From Anoxybacter fermentans (GTDB lineage: Bacteria; Bacillota; Halanaerobiia; DY22613), in contig NZ_CP016379.1 of NCBI RefSeq assembly GCF_003991135.1, positions 558,001 through 622,000 of the forward strand: DNA of 64,000 nt, written 5' to 3'. Numbering within the stretch: the stretch's first letter is position 1; every line of letters begins with the position of its first letter. Below are positions 19,708 to 29,271 of the stretch, one piece after another. The translations under genes were made by a program, and so were the position numbers. Below the pieces are notes generated by a model. The model made no database searches. It had not been told where the DNA came from and was given only the letters and a program-made list of their open reading frames with translations.

Positions 19708-20454
19708 ATGTTTAAAAATTTGTTTAGTTGGAGCAAAAGAGTTAAAAAATTAGATCCTGACAAAATTCCAGAGCATGTAGCAATTATTATGGACGGTAAT
19801 GGCCGCTGGGCTCAGAAGCGGGGACTACCGAGAACTGCCGGTCATCAAAAGGGAGTTCAGACCTTAAAAGAAATTTGTTACGCCTGTGGTGAGTTGGGAA
19901 TAAAATATTTAACCGTTTACGCATTTTCTACTGAGAATTGGTATAGACCAACATCAGAAGTTAATTTTTTGATGGAACTTTTTAAAAAAGCTATGCGTAA
20001 TGAAATTGGGGAGTTGGAAGAGAATAATGTCCGGGTACGGATTCTTGGACGACGACAGGGGGTTGACCCTGATATTCTTGCCGAAATAGATCGAGTAGAA
20101 GAGCGAACCTGTAAAAATGATGGTCTAATATTAAGTATTTGTTTTAATTATGGTGGACGTGCTGAGATTGTTGATGCGGTTAAGAAAATACTTTCAAAAT
20201 ATCATTTTCATGAGTCCATTGATGAAGAATATTTTAAAGAGTTTCTTTATACCCACGGTTTACCAGATGTAGAATTATTGATCCGTACCGGTGGTGAACA
20301 AAGATTAAGTAATTTTTTGTTATATCAGTCGGCATATGCTGAATTGGTTTTTACCAATGTTTTCTGGCCTGATTTTACTAAAAAAGACTTGGTCGATGCT
20401 ATTTATGAATTTCAAAATAGAGAACGGAGATTTGGACGAATTGGGAAGGTGTGA
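19708..20454 (+). CDS. uppS: Isoprenyl transferase (undecaprenyl diphosphate synthase type)
   Basis: A 248-residue cis-prenyltransferase that makes the C55 lipid carrier for cell-wall synthesis. The catalytic aspartate is in HVAIIMDGNGRWAQKRGLPRTAGHQKG. The later blocks TVYAFSTENWYRP and PDVELLIRTGGEQRLSNFLLYQSAYAELVF are diagnostic. The usual tail RRFGRIG is present. The start has AAGGGGGAAC upstream, and the stop overlaps the spacer before cdsA closely enough for coupling. Confidence 0.98.
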   Translation: MFKNLFSWSKRVKKLDPDKIPEHVAIIMDGNGRWAQKRGLPRTAGHQKGVQTLKEICYACGELGIKYLTVYAFSTENWYRPTSEVNFLMELFKKAMRNEIGELEENNVRVRILGRRQGVDPDILAEIDRVEERTCKNDGLILSICFNYGGRAEIVDAVKKILSKYHFHESIDEEYFKEFLYTHGLPDVELLIRTGGEQRLSNFLLYQSAYAELVFTNVFWPDFTKKDLVDAIYEFQNRERRFGRIGKV

Positions 20455-20459
20455 GAACC

Positions 20460-21269
20460 ATGCTTAAAAGAATTATAAGCGGTATTGTAGGAATTGCTCT
20501 GGCGGTTTTTATCATTAATTTTGGGGGATTACCGTTTTTGACAGCGGTATTGATTTTGACCGTTTTAGGATTATTGGAATTTTATCGAATGGTATCAATA
20601 AAAGGGAAAAAGCCTTTTAAGGGTGTTGGAGTAATCAGTGGTCTAATTTTAGTGCTTTTGACGTATTTTAATAACAAATCTTTTGTTATAGGAGATATAA
20701 TTTTACCGGGATTAATCGTTGCTCTTTTTATGGTTTTTTCTGTTCAATTGATCAAAAATGGCACTGAGGATACCATCCAGAATGTAGCCATAACTTTTTT
20801 CGGTATTTTCTATGTAGTGGGTTTAATTTCTCATTTTATTCTGTTGCGTAATCTTAAAAACCCAATTTTACCCGGGATAAATGCCATTTATTTTGCATTA
20901 ATCTGTACATGGGCGACAGATAGTTTTGCCTATTTTGTTGGAAAAAGTTTTGGACGCAAACATCTGGCTCCTAATATCAGTCCCAAAAAGACTGTGGAAG
21001 GTTTTATAGGAGGGATTTTAGGAAGTTTTTTGGCAGGTTTAATTTATAGTATAATTAACGGATTTAGTCCTTTTAAAGCCGGGGTTATTGCCTTTCTCAT
21101 TGGAATTGTTGGTCAAATGGGAGATCTTTTCGAATCTGCATTAAAGCGGGATGCAGGAATTAAAGACTCAGGCAATTTAATCCCTGGTCATGGAGGAGTA
21201 CTGGATCGTTTTGATAGTGCATTTTTTACTCTACCATTAACCTATTACCTTATAATTTTATTTTTTTAG
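20460..21269 (+). CDS. cdsA: Phosphatidate cytidylyltransferase
   Basis: A 269-residue integral membrane enzyme that makes CDP-diacylglycerol from phosphatidic acid and CTP. At least seven hydrophobic segments are visible. The CDP-alcohol signature near the C-terminus reads ALKRDAGIKDSGNLIPGHGGVLDRFDSAFF. The ATG at 20460 is preferred, with GGAAGGTG eight bases before it; the GTG at 20451 lies in that site. It sits between uppS and a permease in the lipid/isoprenoid group. Confidence 0.97.
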   Translation: MLKRIISGIVGIALAVFIINFGGLPFLTAVLILTVLGLLEFYRMVSIKGKKPFKGVGVISGLILVLLTYFNNKSFVIGDIILPGLIVALFMVFSVQLIKNGTEDTIQNVAITFFGIFYVVGLISHFILLRNLKNPILPGINAIYFALICTWATDSFAYFVGKSFGRKHLAPNISPKKTVEGFIGGILGSFLAGLIYSIINGFSPFKAGVIAFLIGIVGQMGDLFESALKRDAGIKDSGNLIPGHGGVLDRFDSAFFTLPLTYYLIILFF

Positions 21270-21287
21270 AGTATGGGAAGTGAGATT

Positions 21288-22352
21288 ATGAGGTTTGAAC
21301 TAAAAACTTTGTTAATTCCTATAGGTATTATTTTAGGATTTTTTCTTTTAAAATTTACTATTGGGTATCTTTTACCATTTATATTGGCAATATTGGTAGC
21401 TTTGTTGATAGAACCGGCAGTTCAATTTTTCCAGAAACGTACCCATCTTTCCAGAGGAGTTGCTGTGTTTCTGGTGCTCCTTTTGATTTTAATAATATTT
21501 GCTATTTTTGTTGTTGCAGGAGTATCGCGAATTTATGTGGAACTTGAAAAACTTTCAAAAAACCTACCAAGTTACCAGTCTCTTTGGGAAAAATATCAAT
21601 GGATTAAAAACCATAATGAAGAACTTGGGAGAAAGATGGAACGCTGGGAGCTGTCGCCAGCACAACAGGAAGCAGTCAACCGAATTTTGCAGGATTTATA
21701 TTCAGCAGTGACGAATAACTTAAAAAATTTTATTAGTGAATTGTTAGGTTTATTGACTACATTACCCAATATCATAACCCTGTTTATTATTAGTTTTATC
21801 GCTACGTTTTTCATAAGCCGGGATCGGCAGATGATCGCAGGAGCATTCTGGAATATTTTCCCTAAAGAATTACAAAATAAGATGCAGTATGTCAAAAATG
21901 AGATAACTGGTGCAGTTATTGGTTTTATCAGGGCAGAGTTAATTTTAATTTCAATTACAACTATCATTGCAATTATAGGGTTAGAGATTTTAAGCAGCGA
22001 TTATGCTTTGATTATTGGGTTTGCTTCGGGAGTTCTGGATTTAATTCCTGTGGTTGGTCCAAGTTTGATCTTTATTCCCTGGGCCATTTATTCTATGGTA
22101 TCAGGGGATTTTGCCTATGGATTAGGGTTATTGATTGTTTATGGGGTTATGGCAGTGGTACGTGAGATAGCAGAAGCAAGGATTATCGGGAAAAGTATAG
22201 GAATTCATCCCCTTGCTATATTATTTGCTATATATGTAGGTGTTAAAGCCTTTGGTGTCAGTGGATTTTTTATAGGCCCTGCAGTGGTAGTTACATTGAA
22301 TGCTCTGACAAAAGCAGGTATTATCAATATTTTTGCAGCAAAAAGGGAGTGA
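21288..22352 (+). CDS. AI-2E/PerM-type membrane transporter
   Basis: A 354-residue membrane protein with about seven hydrophobic segments and the family features YLLPFILAILVALLIEPAVQFF, FFISRDRQMI and LDLIPVVGPSLIFIPWAIY. Members include YtvI of Bacillus and Na+/H+ antiporters in some halophiles; the substrate cannot be told from sequence. The ATG at 21288 follows GGGAAGTGAG, whereas an in-frame ATG at 21273 has no ribosome site. The frame ends four bases into the dxr region, so translation may be coupled. Confidence 0.88.
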   Translation: MRFELKTLLIPIGIILGFFLLKFTIGYLLPFILAILVALLIEPAVQFFQKRTHLSRGVAVFLVLLLILIIFAIFVVAGVSRIYVELEKLSKNLPSYQSLWEKYQWIKNHNEELGRKMERWELSPAQQEAVNRILQDLYSAVTNNLKNFISELLGLLTTLPNIITLFIISFIATFFISRDRQMIAGAFWNIFPKELQNKMQYVKNEITGAVIGFIRAELILISITTIIAIIGLEILSSDYALIIGFASGVLDLIPVVGPSLIFIPWAIYSMVSGDFAYGLGLLIVYGVMAVVREIAEARIIGKSIGIHPLAILFAIYVGVKAFGVSGFFIGPAVVVTLNALTKAGIINIFAAKRE

Positions 22353-22357
22353 AAGAA

Positions 22358-23512
22358 GTGAAAAAGATAGCCATTCTGGGTTCGACAGGTTCTATCGGTA
22401 CCCAGACCTTAGAAGTGGTGGACCAGGGTGGATTTGAAGTGATTGCTCTCTCTGCCAATTCCAGTGTAATAAAGCTGGCTACTCAAGCCCTTAAATATCG
22501 GCCCAAAATGGTTGTTTTAATGAATTCTGCTTTTTTAGATGAGTTAGAATATAGGTTAAAAGGGACAGATATTAAAGTGTTAGCCGGAATGGAGGGGCTA
22601 ATTGAAGCTGTAACTGATCCAGATGTGGAGCTTATAGTCAATGCTTTGGTTGGAGCAGTAGGTATCCGCCCAACTTTAGAAGGAATCAGAGCCGGAAAGC
22701 AGATTGCTCTGGCTAATAAAGAGACTCTGGTTGCTGCAGGGGAACTGGTTATGCAAGAAGCCCAGCGATATGGAATAGATATTTTACCCATTGATAGTGA
22801 GCATAATGCTATTTTCCAGGCTTTAGCGGGTGAAGATAGGAGCAAGATTAGCCGTCTTATATTAACAGCTTCTGGTGGTCCGTTCCGCAATTATAGTAGA
22901 GAAGAATTAAAAAAGGTAACACCAGCTCAGGCTTTAAAACATCCTAATTGGGATATGGGTGGAAAAATTACCATTGATTCAGCCACTTTAATGAACAAAG
23001 GGTTAGAAGTGATTGAAGCCCACTGGCTTTTTGGAATTGACTATGATAGAATCGATGTAGTTGTTCATCCTCAGAGCATTGTTCATTCTTTGGTGGAGTT
23101 TGTGGATTCTTCTATCTTGGCTGAGTTGGGGTTACCTGATATGCGTGTTCCGATTCAGTATGCCTTAACGTATCCTGAACGTCGGAAAAATTTTCTTGAA
23201 AGATTGGATTTAGTTAAAGTGGGAGAATTGACTTTTGAAAAACCTAAACGCGATCTATTTCCATGTCTAGAACTAGCCTATCAGGCAGGAAGACGTGGAG
23301 GTACCCTGCCGGCAGTGATGAATGCTGCTAATGAAGTGGCAGTGGCAAAATTTTTGAATGAAGAGATTTCATTTCTTGAGATACCCGAATTGATCAGACG
23401 GGTTATGGAAAAACATCAGGTAATTGATTCACCAGATTTAAATCAAATTCTGGCTGCCGATCAGTGGGCCAGAGCGGAAATTGAGAGGATGGTGGAAGAT
23501 GTTGACTTTTAG
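22358..23512 (+). CDS. dxr: 1-deoxy-D-xylulose-5-phosphate reductoisomerase
   Basis: A 384-residue enzyme of the MEP isoprenoid pathway that turns DXP into MEP with NADPH. The Rossmann motif is IAILGSTGSIGTQTLEVV. The metal and substrate regions PIDSEHNAIFQAL, LTASGGPFR and NWDMGGKITIDSATLMNKGLEVIEAHWLF are intact. The GTG at 22358 has AGGGAGTG upstream; a GTG at 22349 lies inside that site. rseP and ispG follow, the arrangement seen across Firmicutes. Confidence 0.98.
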   Translation: MKKIAILGSTGSIGTQTLEVVDQGGFEVIALSANSSVIKLATQALKYRPKMVVLMNSAFLDELEYRLKGTDIKVLAGMEGLIEAVTDPDVELIVNALVGAVGIRPTLEGIRAGKQIALANKETLVAAGELVMQEAQRYGIDILPIDSEHNAIFQALAGEDRSKISRLILTASGGPFRNYSREELKKVTPAQALKHPNWDMGGKITIDSATLMNKGLEVIEAHWLFGIDYDRIDVVVHPQSIVHSLVEFVDSSILAELGLPDMRVPIQYALTYPERRKNFLERLDLVKVGELTFEKPKRDLFPCLELAYQAGRRGGTLPAVMNAANEVAVAKFLNEEISFLEIPELIRRVMEKHQVIDSPDLNQILAADQWARAEIERMVEDVDF

Positions 23513-24608
23513 TCTTTTACTGGGAGCAACAACTCTTTCCAAAACTCTTGTCACCTTTGTAGTGGTACTTGGAGTTTTGGTCTTTGTTCATGAATTTGGT
23601 CACTATATTGTGGCAAAATGGGTAGGGGTTAGAGTTGAAGAATTTGCCCTGGGGTTTGGGCCAAAACTTTTTGGTTATAAAAAAGGGGAAACCATTTATT
23701 CACTCAGAATTTTTCCACTAGGAGGATTCTGTAAATTGACTGGCGAATTTCCTCATGCTGAGGAAGAACTTGAGGGAGAAGAGCTGGATTCTTATAGGGA
23801 AGCTATTCAACAAGGACGTGCTTTATATCAAAAATCTGTTTTTCAGAGATTTTGGGTTATCTTCACAGGGCCATTGATGAATTTTCTTTTAGCGGTAGTT
23901 TTGTTTACAATTATTTTTATGGCAATAGGAGTACCTTATGCTGGCTCTGATAAACCGGTGATTGGTAATCTGATACCAAATCAGCCAGCAGATCAGGCCG
24001 GGCTTAAAGTAGGTGATTTAATTCTTTCTATTAATGGTCAACCTGTGAAGGAATGGGATGATATTTCTCGAATTATTAATGAGACTGAGACTGAGTATAT
24101 TACTCTTGAAATCAAAAGGAAAGAGGTAATAAAAAAATTAAAGGTTAAACCCGTAGTTGAAGAAGAAACCGGACGGAGGGTAATTGGTATTTTTCCGCAA
24201 ATTATATATAGGAAAGTTGGAATTGGAACTGCTATCTGGGATGCTTTAAGACAGACCTGGTTTATGATTAAAGGGATTGTAATTGGCTTTTGGCAGATGC
24301 TTACCTTTAGAATGAGGCCTGATGTAGCAGGACCTGTTTTGATTGCGAAAATGGTAGGTGAAGCTGCGGAAGTTGGTTGGGTTTATCTATTGCGTTTAAC
24401 AGCTATAATTAGTATAAATCTGGGAATTATTAATCTTATTCCCTTTCCTGCTTTGGATGGAGGTCGTATCCTTTTTTTAGGTATTGAATTGGTTCGGGGT
24501 AAAGCCGTTGATCCTGAAAAAGAAGGTTTTGTCCATTTTATTGGATTTATCATTTTGATGGCTTTGATAGCAATAATCCTGTATAGAGACATTGTAAGAA
24601 TATTCTAA
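23499..24608 (+). CDS. rseP: RIP metalloprotease RseP (site-2 protease family)
   Basis: A 369-residue intramembrane zinc protease that cleaves membrane-bound regulators. The zinc site HEFGH is in VLVFVHEFGHYIVAKWVGV, and the second metal motif is INLIPFPALDGGRILFLG. One PDZ domain lies between them (IGNLIPNQPADQAGLKVGDLILSINGQPV). Four membrane segments fit the family. The ATG at 23499 overlaps the end of dxr by 14 bases and has GGTGGAAG upstream; a TTG further upstream is unlikely. Confidence 0.96.
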   Translation: MLTFSLLLGATTLSKTLVTFVVVLGVLVFVHEFGHYIVAKWVGVRVEEFALGFGPKLFGYKKGETIYSLRIFPLGGFCKLTGEFPHAEEELEGEELDSYREAIQQGRALYQKSVFQRFWVIFTGPLMNFLLAVVLFTIIFMAIGVPYAGSDKPVIGNLIPNQPADQAGLKVGDLILSINGQPVKEWDDISRIINETETEYITLEIKRKEVIKKLKVKPVVEEETGRRVIGIFPQIIYRKVGIGTAIWDALRQTWFMIKGIVIGFWQMLTFRMRPDVAGPVLIAKMVGEAAEVGWVYLLRLTAIISINLGIINLIPFPALDGGRILFLGIELVRGKAVDPEKEGFVHFIGFIILMALIAIILYRDIVRIF

Positions 24609-24621
24609 GGAGAGATTCTAA

Positions 24622-25047
24622 ATGGCAAAACAAAAGAAACGGCGGGGAAGTAAATGGATAAAACCAACTCGAGCTACAGGGCGGAAAAAAGAACGTTATT
24701 GCCGAATTTGCGGTACCACTGCATCACAGGTACGGATAATGAAACATGAGAATATCTGTGAGTTATGTGTCCGGGAATTATCCAGACAAAAGGGTGGTAA
24801 ATTGGCCTGTAAAGGCTGTGGAAAAGTGGTACCCAAACAGGTTAGAAAGTATAAAGGTTATTGCAAAGATTGTATATGTAGAGTTTGTGGTAAGCCTGAC
24901 CCTGAATACTGTCAAAAGACAGGTTTTTGTCGGGAGTGTTCTAAAGAGATGGGGATCTGTCGAGTTTGTGGAAAAGAGGCTATGGCTCAGGTTGAGAAAA
25001 ATGATGGGTTGTGTGATGCCTGTGCCAAAAAATTAAGGAGGCATTAA
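24622..25047 (+). CDS. Cysteine-rich protein with four tandem zinc-ribbon-like units
   Basis: A 141-residue basic protein I cannot assign to a named family. It has 17 cysteines, 16 of them in eight C-x2-C knuckles (CRIC, CELC, CKGC, CKDC, CRVC, CREC, CRVC, CDAC). These alternate so as to form four C2-C2 zinc ribbons in a row, after a highly basic 25-residue N-terminus. Zinc or iron-sulfur binding, and nucleic-acid or protein contact, can be inferred but not shown. It lies 13 bases after rseP and its stop overlaps the ispG start, so it is firmly inside the operon. Confidence 0.85.
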   Translation: MAKQKKRRGSKWIKPTRATGRKKERYCRICGTTASQVRIMKHENICELCVRELSRQKGGKLACKGCGKVVPKQVRKYKGYCKDCICRVCGKPDPEYCQKTGFCRECSKEMGICRVCGKEAMAQVEKNDGLCDACAKKLRRH

Positions 25048-26144
25048 TGATGGAAATTTATCGTCCCAAAAGGCGTCACACCCGCACTGTATATATTGGA
25101 CAGGTCCCTGTAGGCGGTGGACATCCCGTTTCAGTTCAGTCCATGACCAATACCGATACCCGTGATATAGAAGCTACTGTAGCCCAGATAAAAAGGTTAG
25201 AAGAAGCCGGTTGTGAGATTATCCGGGTTGCAGTACCTGATACCGAGGCTGCAAAAAAATTAGGTAAGATTAAAAAACGGATAGGACTTCCTCTTGTTGC
25301 TGATATTCATTTTGATTATCGGCTGGCTTTAATAGCAATGGATGAAGGAGTTGACGGTTTAAGGATAAACCCCGGGAATATAGGGGACAGATGCCGGGTT
25401 GAAGAAGTAGTTAAAAAAGCGGTTGATTATAAAATCCCCATCAGAATTGGTGTCAATGCCGGTTCATTGAAAAAAGAGTTATTGGAGAAATATGGTGGGG
25501 CAACTCCAGAAGCTATGGTTGAGAGCGCTGCTCATCATGTAAAAATTCTTGAAGAATTAGGTTTTTATGATATTATAATATCTTTGAAAGCTTCGGATGT
25601 GATGCGCACTGTCCGGGCTTATCAATTGGCTTCTGAACGTTTCCCCTATCCCCTACATTTGGGGGTAACTGAGGCAGGTAGTCCCGGTGCGGGAACAGTT
25701 AAATCCGCTATAGGAATTGGCGGTTTACTTCTACAAGGGATTGGTGATACCATCCGTGTCTCTTTGACTGGTGATCCGGTGGAAGAGGTGAAAGTAGGAT
25801 GGCAAATCTTGAAATCCCTTAACCTACGCCAGCGGGGAGTGGAAATTATCTCCTGTCCTACCTGTGGACGGTGTGAAATAAATCTTGAAGATATTCTTCG
25901 TCAAGTTGAAGAGCGGACTATAGCCATAAAAAAACCGTTAAAGATCGCGGTCATGGGATGTGTTGTAAATGGGCCAGGTGAGGCTAGAGAAGCCGATCTG
26001 GGTATTGCTGGAGGCCGCGGTATGGGATTGATCTTTAAAAATGGTCAGGTGGTTAAAAAAGTTTCAGAAGATAGGTTGGTTGAGGAGTTTTTAAAAGAAT
26101 TAGATCAGATGGAAAATATAGTGGATGGAGGTAATGAGAGATGA
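25047..26144 (+). CDS. ispG: 4-hydroxy-3-methylbut-2-en-1-yl diphosphate synthase (flavodoxin)
   Basis: A 365-residue iron-sulfur enzyme of the MEP pathway that makes HMBPP from MEcPP. The TIM-barrel part has [14 protein letters not shown] and [31 protein letters not shown]. The [4Fe-4S] cysteines are in [15 protein letters not shown] and [21 protein letters not shown] lies upstream. Its end overlaps proS by four bases. Confidence 0.98.
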   Translation: MMEIYRPKRRHTRTVYIGQVPVGGGHPVSVQSMTNTDTRDIEATVAQIKRLEEAGCEIIRVAVPDTEAAKKLGKIKKRIGLPLVADIHFDYRLALIAMDEGVDGLRINPGNIGDRCRVEEVVKKAVDYKIPIRIGVNAGSLKKELLEKYGGATPEAMVESAAHHVKILEELGFYDIIISLKASDVMRTVRAYQLASERFPYPLHLGVTEAGSPGAGTVKSAIGIGGLLLQGIGDTIRVSLTGDPVEEVKVGWQILKSLNLRQRGVEIISCPTCGRCEINLEDILRQVEERTIAIKKPLKIAVMGCVVNGPGEAREADLGIAGGRGMGLIFKNGQVVKKVSEDRLVEEFLKELDQMENIVDGGNER

Positions 26145-27856
26145 GAATGTCACAATTTTATTTGCCTACCTTAAAAGAAACTCCTGCTGAAGCAGAGATT
26201 GTTAGTCATCAGTTGATGCTTCGGGCAGGACTGATTCGTAAACTGGCTTCAGGTATTTATTCTTATCTTCCTTTAGGAGTGCGGGTTTTACAAAAGATTG
26301 AAAATATTATTAGAGAAGAAATGGTACGTGCTGGTGCTCAGGAAGTTTTTCTTCCATTACTTCACCCTGCAGAACTCTGGAAGGAGAGTGGGCGCTGGTA
26401 CGATATGGGGCCAGAGATGATGCGGGTTAAGGATAGAAAAGATCACGATTTCTGTATTGGCCCGACCCATGAGGAAGTTATCACAGATCTGGTTAGAAAT
26501 GAGGTTCGTTCCTATAAACAGCTGCCTTTAAACTTATTCCAGATTCAGACCAAAGTAAGGGATGAGATTCGCCCGAGGTTTGGAGTTATGCGGAGTAGGG
26601 AATTTATTATGAAGGATGGTTATAGTTTTGATCTGGATGAGAAGGGATTGGATGAAACTTATCAAAAAATGTTTGAGGCCTATACGAGAATTTTTGAGCG
26701 GATTGGTTTAGAGTTCCGTGCTGTAGAAGCTGATACTGGAGCTATAGGAGGTAAATCATCCCATGAGTTTATGGTATTGGCTGAATCTGGGGAAGATGCC
26801 ATTGCTTATTGTGAAGATTGTGAGTATGCAGCCAATCTGGAATTAGCGCAGAGTGAGATTTCTATAAAGGAAGAATATGAAGAGTTGAAGGATTTAGAAA
26901 AGATTTCTACTCCAAATATAAAGAGTATTAAAGATTTAGAAAAGTTTTTTGACCTTGACGGATGTAAGATGATTAAAACCCTGCTTTATGTTGCAGGAGA
27001 TACTATGGTAGCTGCATTAGTGCGGGGCTGTGATGAATTAAATGAAGTAAAATTACGTAATCATCTCGGGGTGGCCAATATTCGGATGGCAACTGATGAA
27101 GAGATTATAGAAAAAACAGGTGCACCAGCTGGTTTTGTTGGTCCTGTTGGCTTAAAAAATATAAGAATTATCGCTGATCCATTGGTGATGAGGATTAAGA
27201 ATGGTGTAACAGGAGCTAATGAAGCAGATTACCACTATCGCAATGTCAATCCAGGGCGAGATTTTACCGTTGCTGAAGAAGATGTGGTTGATTTGAGAAC
27301 TGTTCAAGAAGGTGAAGCATGTGTTCACTGCGGTAAACCCCTTCGTATTGCCCGAGGAATTGAGGTAGGGCATATCTTCAAGCTTGGAACTAAGTACAGT
27401 GAGGCAATGGGAGCAACAATTCTTGATGAAAACGGAAAAGAAAGACCTATGATTATGGGTTGTTATGGTATTGGAGTTACGAGAATAATTGGTGCTGCAA
27501 TTGAGCAAAATCATGATGAGAATGGAATTATATGGCCTATGCCGATTGCTCCTTTCCATGTAATCATTCTGCCTATTGGAAAAGATGATCAGATAATGGA
27601 AGTAGCAGAAGATATTTATGAAAAACTTATTGCACAGGGTATTGAAGCTGTATTGGATGACCGTAAAGAAAGGCCGGGTGTGAAATTTAATGATGCTGAT
27701 TTAATTGGTATTCCTATCCGTGTAACCATTGGTAATCGAGGATTGAAGGAAAATGTGGTAGAGGTTAAGTACCGTGATACCGGTGAGGAGGTCAAAGTTG
27801 AAGTTGATAAGATTGTTGAGTTTATAGTGGATGAGGTGCGGAGCCGGTTATCTTAA
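26141..27856 (+). CDS. proS: Prolyl-tRNA synthetase
   Basis: A 571-residue class II aminoacyl-tRNA synthetase of the bacterial type. Class II motifs are visible ([64 protein letters not shown]). The inserted editing domain that removes Ala from tRNA-Pro spans about residues 240-380 with [27 protein letters not shown]. An anticodon-binding domain ends the protein. The order rseP-ispG-proS-polC is common in Firmicutes. Confidence 0.98.
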   Translation: MRMSQFYLPTLKETPAEAEIVSHQLMLRAGLIRKLASGIYSYLPLGVRVLQKIENIIREEMVRAGAQEVFLPLLHPAELWKESGRWYDMGPEMMRVKDRKDHDFCIGPTHEEVITDLVRNEVRSYKQLPLNLFQIQTKVRDEIRPRFGVMRSREFIMKDGYSFDLDEKGLDETYQKMFEAYTRIFERIGLEFRAVEADTGAIGGKSSHEFMVLAESGEDAIAYCEDCEYAANLELAQSEISIKEEYEELKDLEKISTPNIKSIKDLEKFFDLDGCKMIKTLLYVAGDTMVAALVRGCDELNEVKLRNHLGVANIRMATDEEIIEKTGAPAGFVGPVGLKNIRIIADPLVMRIKNGVTGANEADYHYRNVNPGRDFTVAEEDVVDLRTVQEGEACVHCGKPLRIARGIEVGHIFKLGTKYSEAMGATILDENGKERPMIMGCYGIGVTRIIGAAIEQNHDENGIIWPMPIAPFHVIILPIGKDDQIMEVAEDIYEKLIAQGIEAVLDDRKERPGVKFNDADLIGIPIRVTIGNRGLKENVVEVKYRDTGEEVKVEVDKIVEFIVDEVRSRLS

Positions 27857-27875
27857 TTTGATAAGGAGTGATTTA

Positions 27876-28520
27876 ATGAAGGTTTCAGCGGTAATTCCGG
27901 CCTATAATGAAGAGAAGACCATCGGTAATGTATTATCTGTTGTTATAGACTGCCCTGAGATTGAAGAAGTGATAGTGGTCAATGATGGTTCAACAGATAA
28001 AACATCAGATGTAGTTCGTCAATTCCCTGTTCAATTGATTGAGTTAGAAGAGAATAGGGGTAAGGGTGCAGCAATGAAGGTGGGAGTAGATAGGGCAACA
28101 GGAGATGTAATTATTTTTCTGGATGCTGACCTTATTGGCTTGACTGTCAAACATTTGCAGAAAATGCTGGCCCCGGTGTTGAATGGTGAGACAGATATGG
28201 TTATTGGAATTTTTGAACATGGACGCTTTGCAACTGATTTGGCTCAAAAGGTATCTCCTTTCTTATCTGGCCAGCGGGTAGTCAAACGTTCAGTTATCGA
28301 TGGTTTAGGTAATATGGAAATGACCCGTTTTGGAGTTGAAATTGCTCTGACCCGATATGCCCTGGCCCATAATATTCCCTGTAAAGAAGTTTATCTGGAA
28401 AATATGAGTCATTTAATGAAAGAAGAAAAATTGGGATTGGTACGCGGCTTTTTACATCGTCTGAAGATGTATTGGGAGATTATAAAAATGCTTCCCAGAA
28501 GAAAATCCTCAATTAGATAA
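27876..28520 (+). CDS. Family 2 glycosyltransferase
   Basis: A 214-residue GT-A type protein: VSAVIPAYNEEKTIGNVLSVV at the start, VVNDGSTDKT for nucleotide binding, RGKGAAMKVGV, and the metal site IIFLDADLIG. It has no membrane segments, unlike the dolichyl-phosphate type with C-terminal helices. Donor and acceptor are unknown. The ATG at 27876 has AAGGAGTG upstream; a longer frame from 27831 overlaps proS and lacks a site. The C-terminal third resembles small GT2 proteins linked to cell-wall or compatible-solute synthesis, but no substrate can be named. Confidence 0.85.
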   Translation: MKVSAVIPAYNEEKTIGNVLSVVIDCPEIEEVIVVNDGSTDKTSDVVRQFPVQLIELEENRGKGAAMKVGVDRATGDVIIFLDADLIGLTVKHLQKMLAPVLNGETDMVIGIFEHGRFATDLAQKVSPFLSGQRVVKRSVIDGLGNMEMTRFGVEIALTRYALAHNIPCKEVYLENMSHLMKEEKLGLVRGFLHRLKMYWEIIKMLPRRKSSIR

Positions 28521-28530
28521 AGGGTGGTAG

Positions 28531-29190
28531 GTGTTGTTAAGTGAAAAAGATATTTTTATAAGATTAATTATAGCAGCTCTTTTGGGTGGGCTTATCGGTT
28601 GGGAGCGGGAACTTCATGATAGACCTGCTGGTTTTCGCACCCATATTCTGGTTTCTATTGGTTCAGCTTTAATCATGATTGTTTCTATTGGTATGTATTA
28701 TTCTTTTGAAATCAGTGGTGCTGACCCTGGGCGGATTGCTGCCCAGGTTGTTTCTGGAATTGGTTTTTTAGGTGCTGGAACAATTATTCGTGAGGGAGTT
28801 AATGTCAAGGGATTAACAACTGCTGCCAGTCTCTGGACTGCTGCTGGAATAGGACTTGCCGCTGGAGCTGGATTTTATTTCAGTGCTTTTATAACTACTG
28901 GATTAGTCTTTATTGTCCTGATGTTTTTAACCAAAATTGAATTTAAGATAAGGGATAAAAAAATGATTGAAATCCGGGCCATTGATCGTCCGGGGCTTTT
29001 AGGGGATTTAGGTAATCGGTTGGGTAAATATAATGTTAATATCAAAAATCTTTCAATAGCTAATAATTCTGAAGACGATCTTATTCGGATCCATCTTCAA
29101 ATTATTACACCTCCAGGTATTAATCTACACAGTTTAAATGAAGAACTTTTGCGGGTAAATGGTGTCAGTTATGTGGAGTGGACAAAATAA
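28531..29190 (+). CDS. MgtC/SapB family membrane protein
   Basis: A 219-residue protein with about four or five membrane segments and the family signature IGWERELHDRPAGFRTHILVSIGSALIMIVS, followed by GRIAAQVVSGIGFLGAGTIIREGVNVKGLTTAASLWTAAGIGLAAG. The C-terminal 80 residues form an ACT-like soluble domain (IEIRAIDRPGLLGDLGNRLGKYNVNIKNLSI). MgtC proteins support growth in low magnesium and can modulate ATP synthase; the role here is inferred only. The start is GTG at 28531, after AAAGGGTGG. Confidence 0.9.
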   Translation: MLLSEKDIFIRLIIAALLGGLIGWERELHDRPAGFRTHILVSIGSALIMIVSIGMYYSFEISGADPGRIAAQVVSGIGFLGAGTIIREGVNVKGLTTAASLWTAAGIGLAAGAGFYFSAFITTGLVFIVLMFLTKIEFKIRDKKMIEIRAIDRPGLLGDLGNRLGKYNVNIKNLSIANNSEDDLIRIHLQIITPPGINLHSLNEELLRVNGVSYVEWTK

Positions 29191-29271
29191 GGTCTCTAAT
29201 AAATGTCGGAGGTCTTATTTGTTCTAGTCAGGTGGTGAAATATTTTAATCATGAAAGGAGTGTTTATAAAT

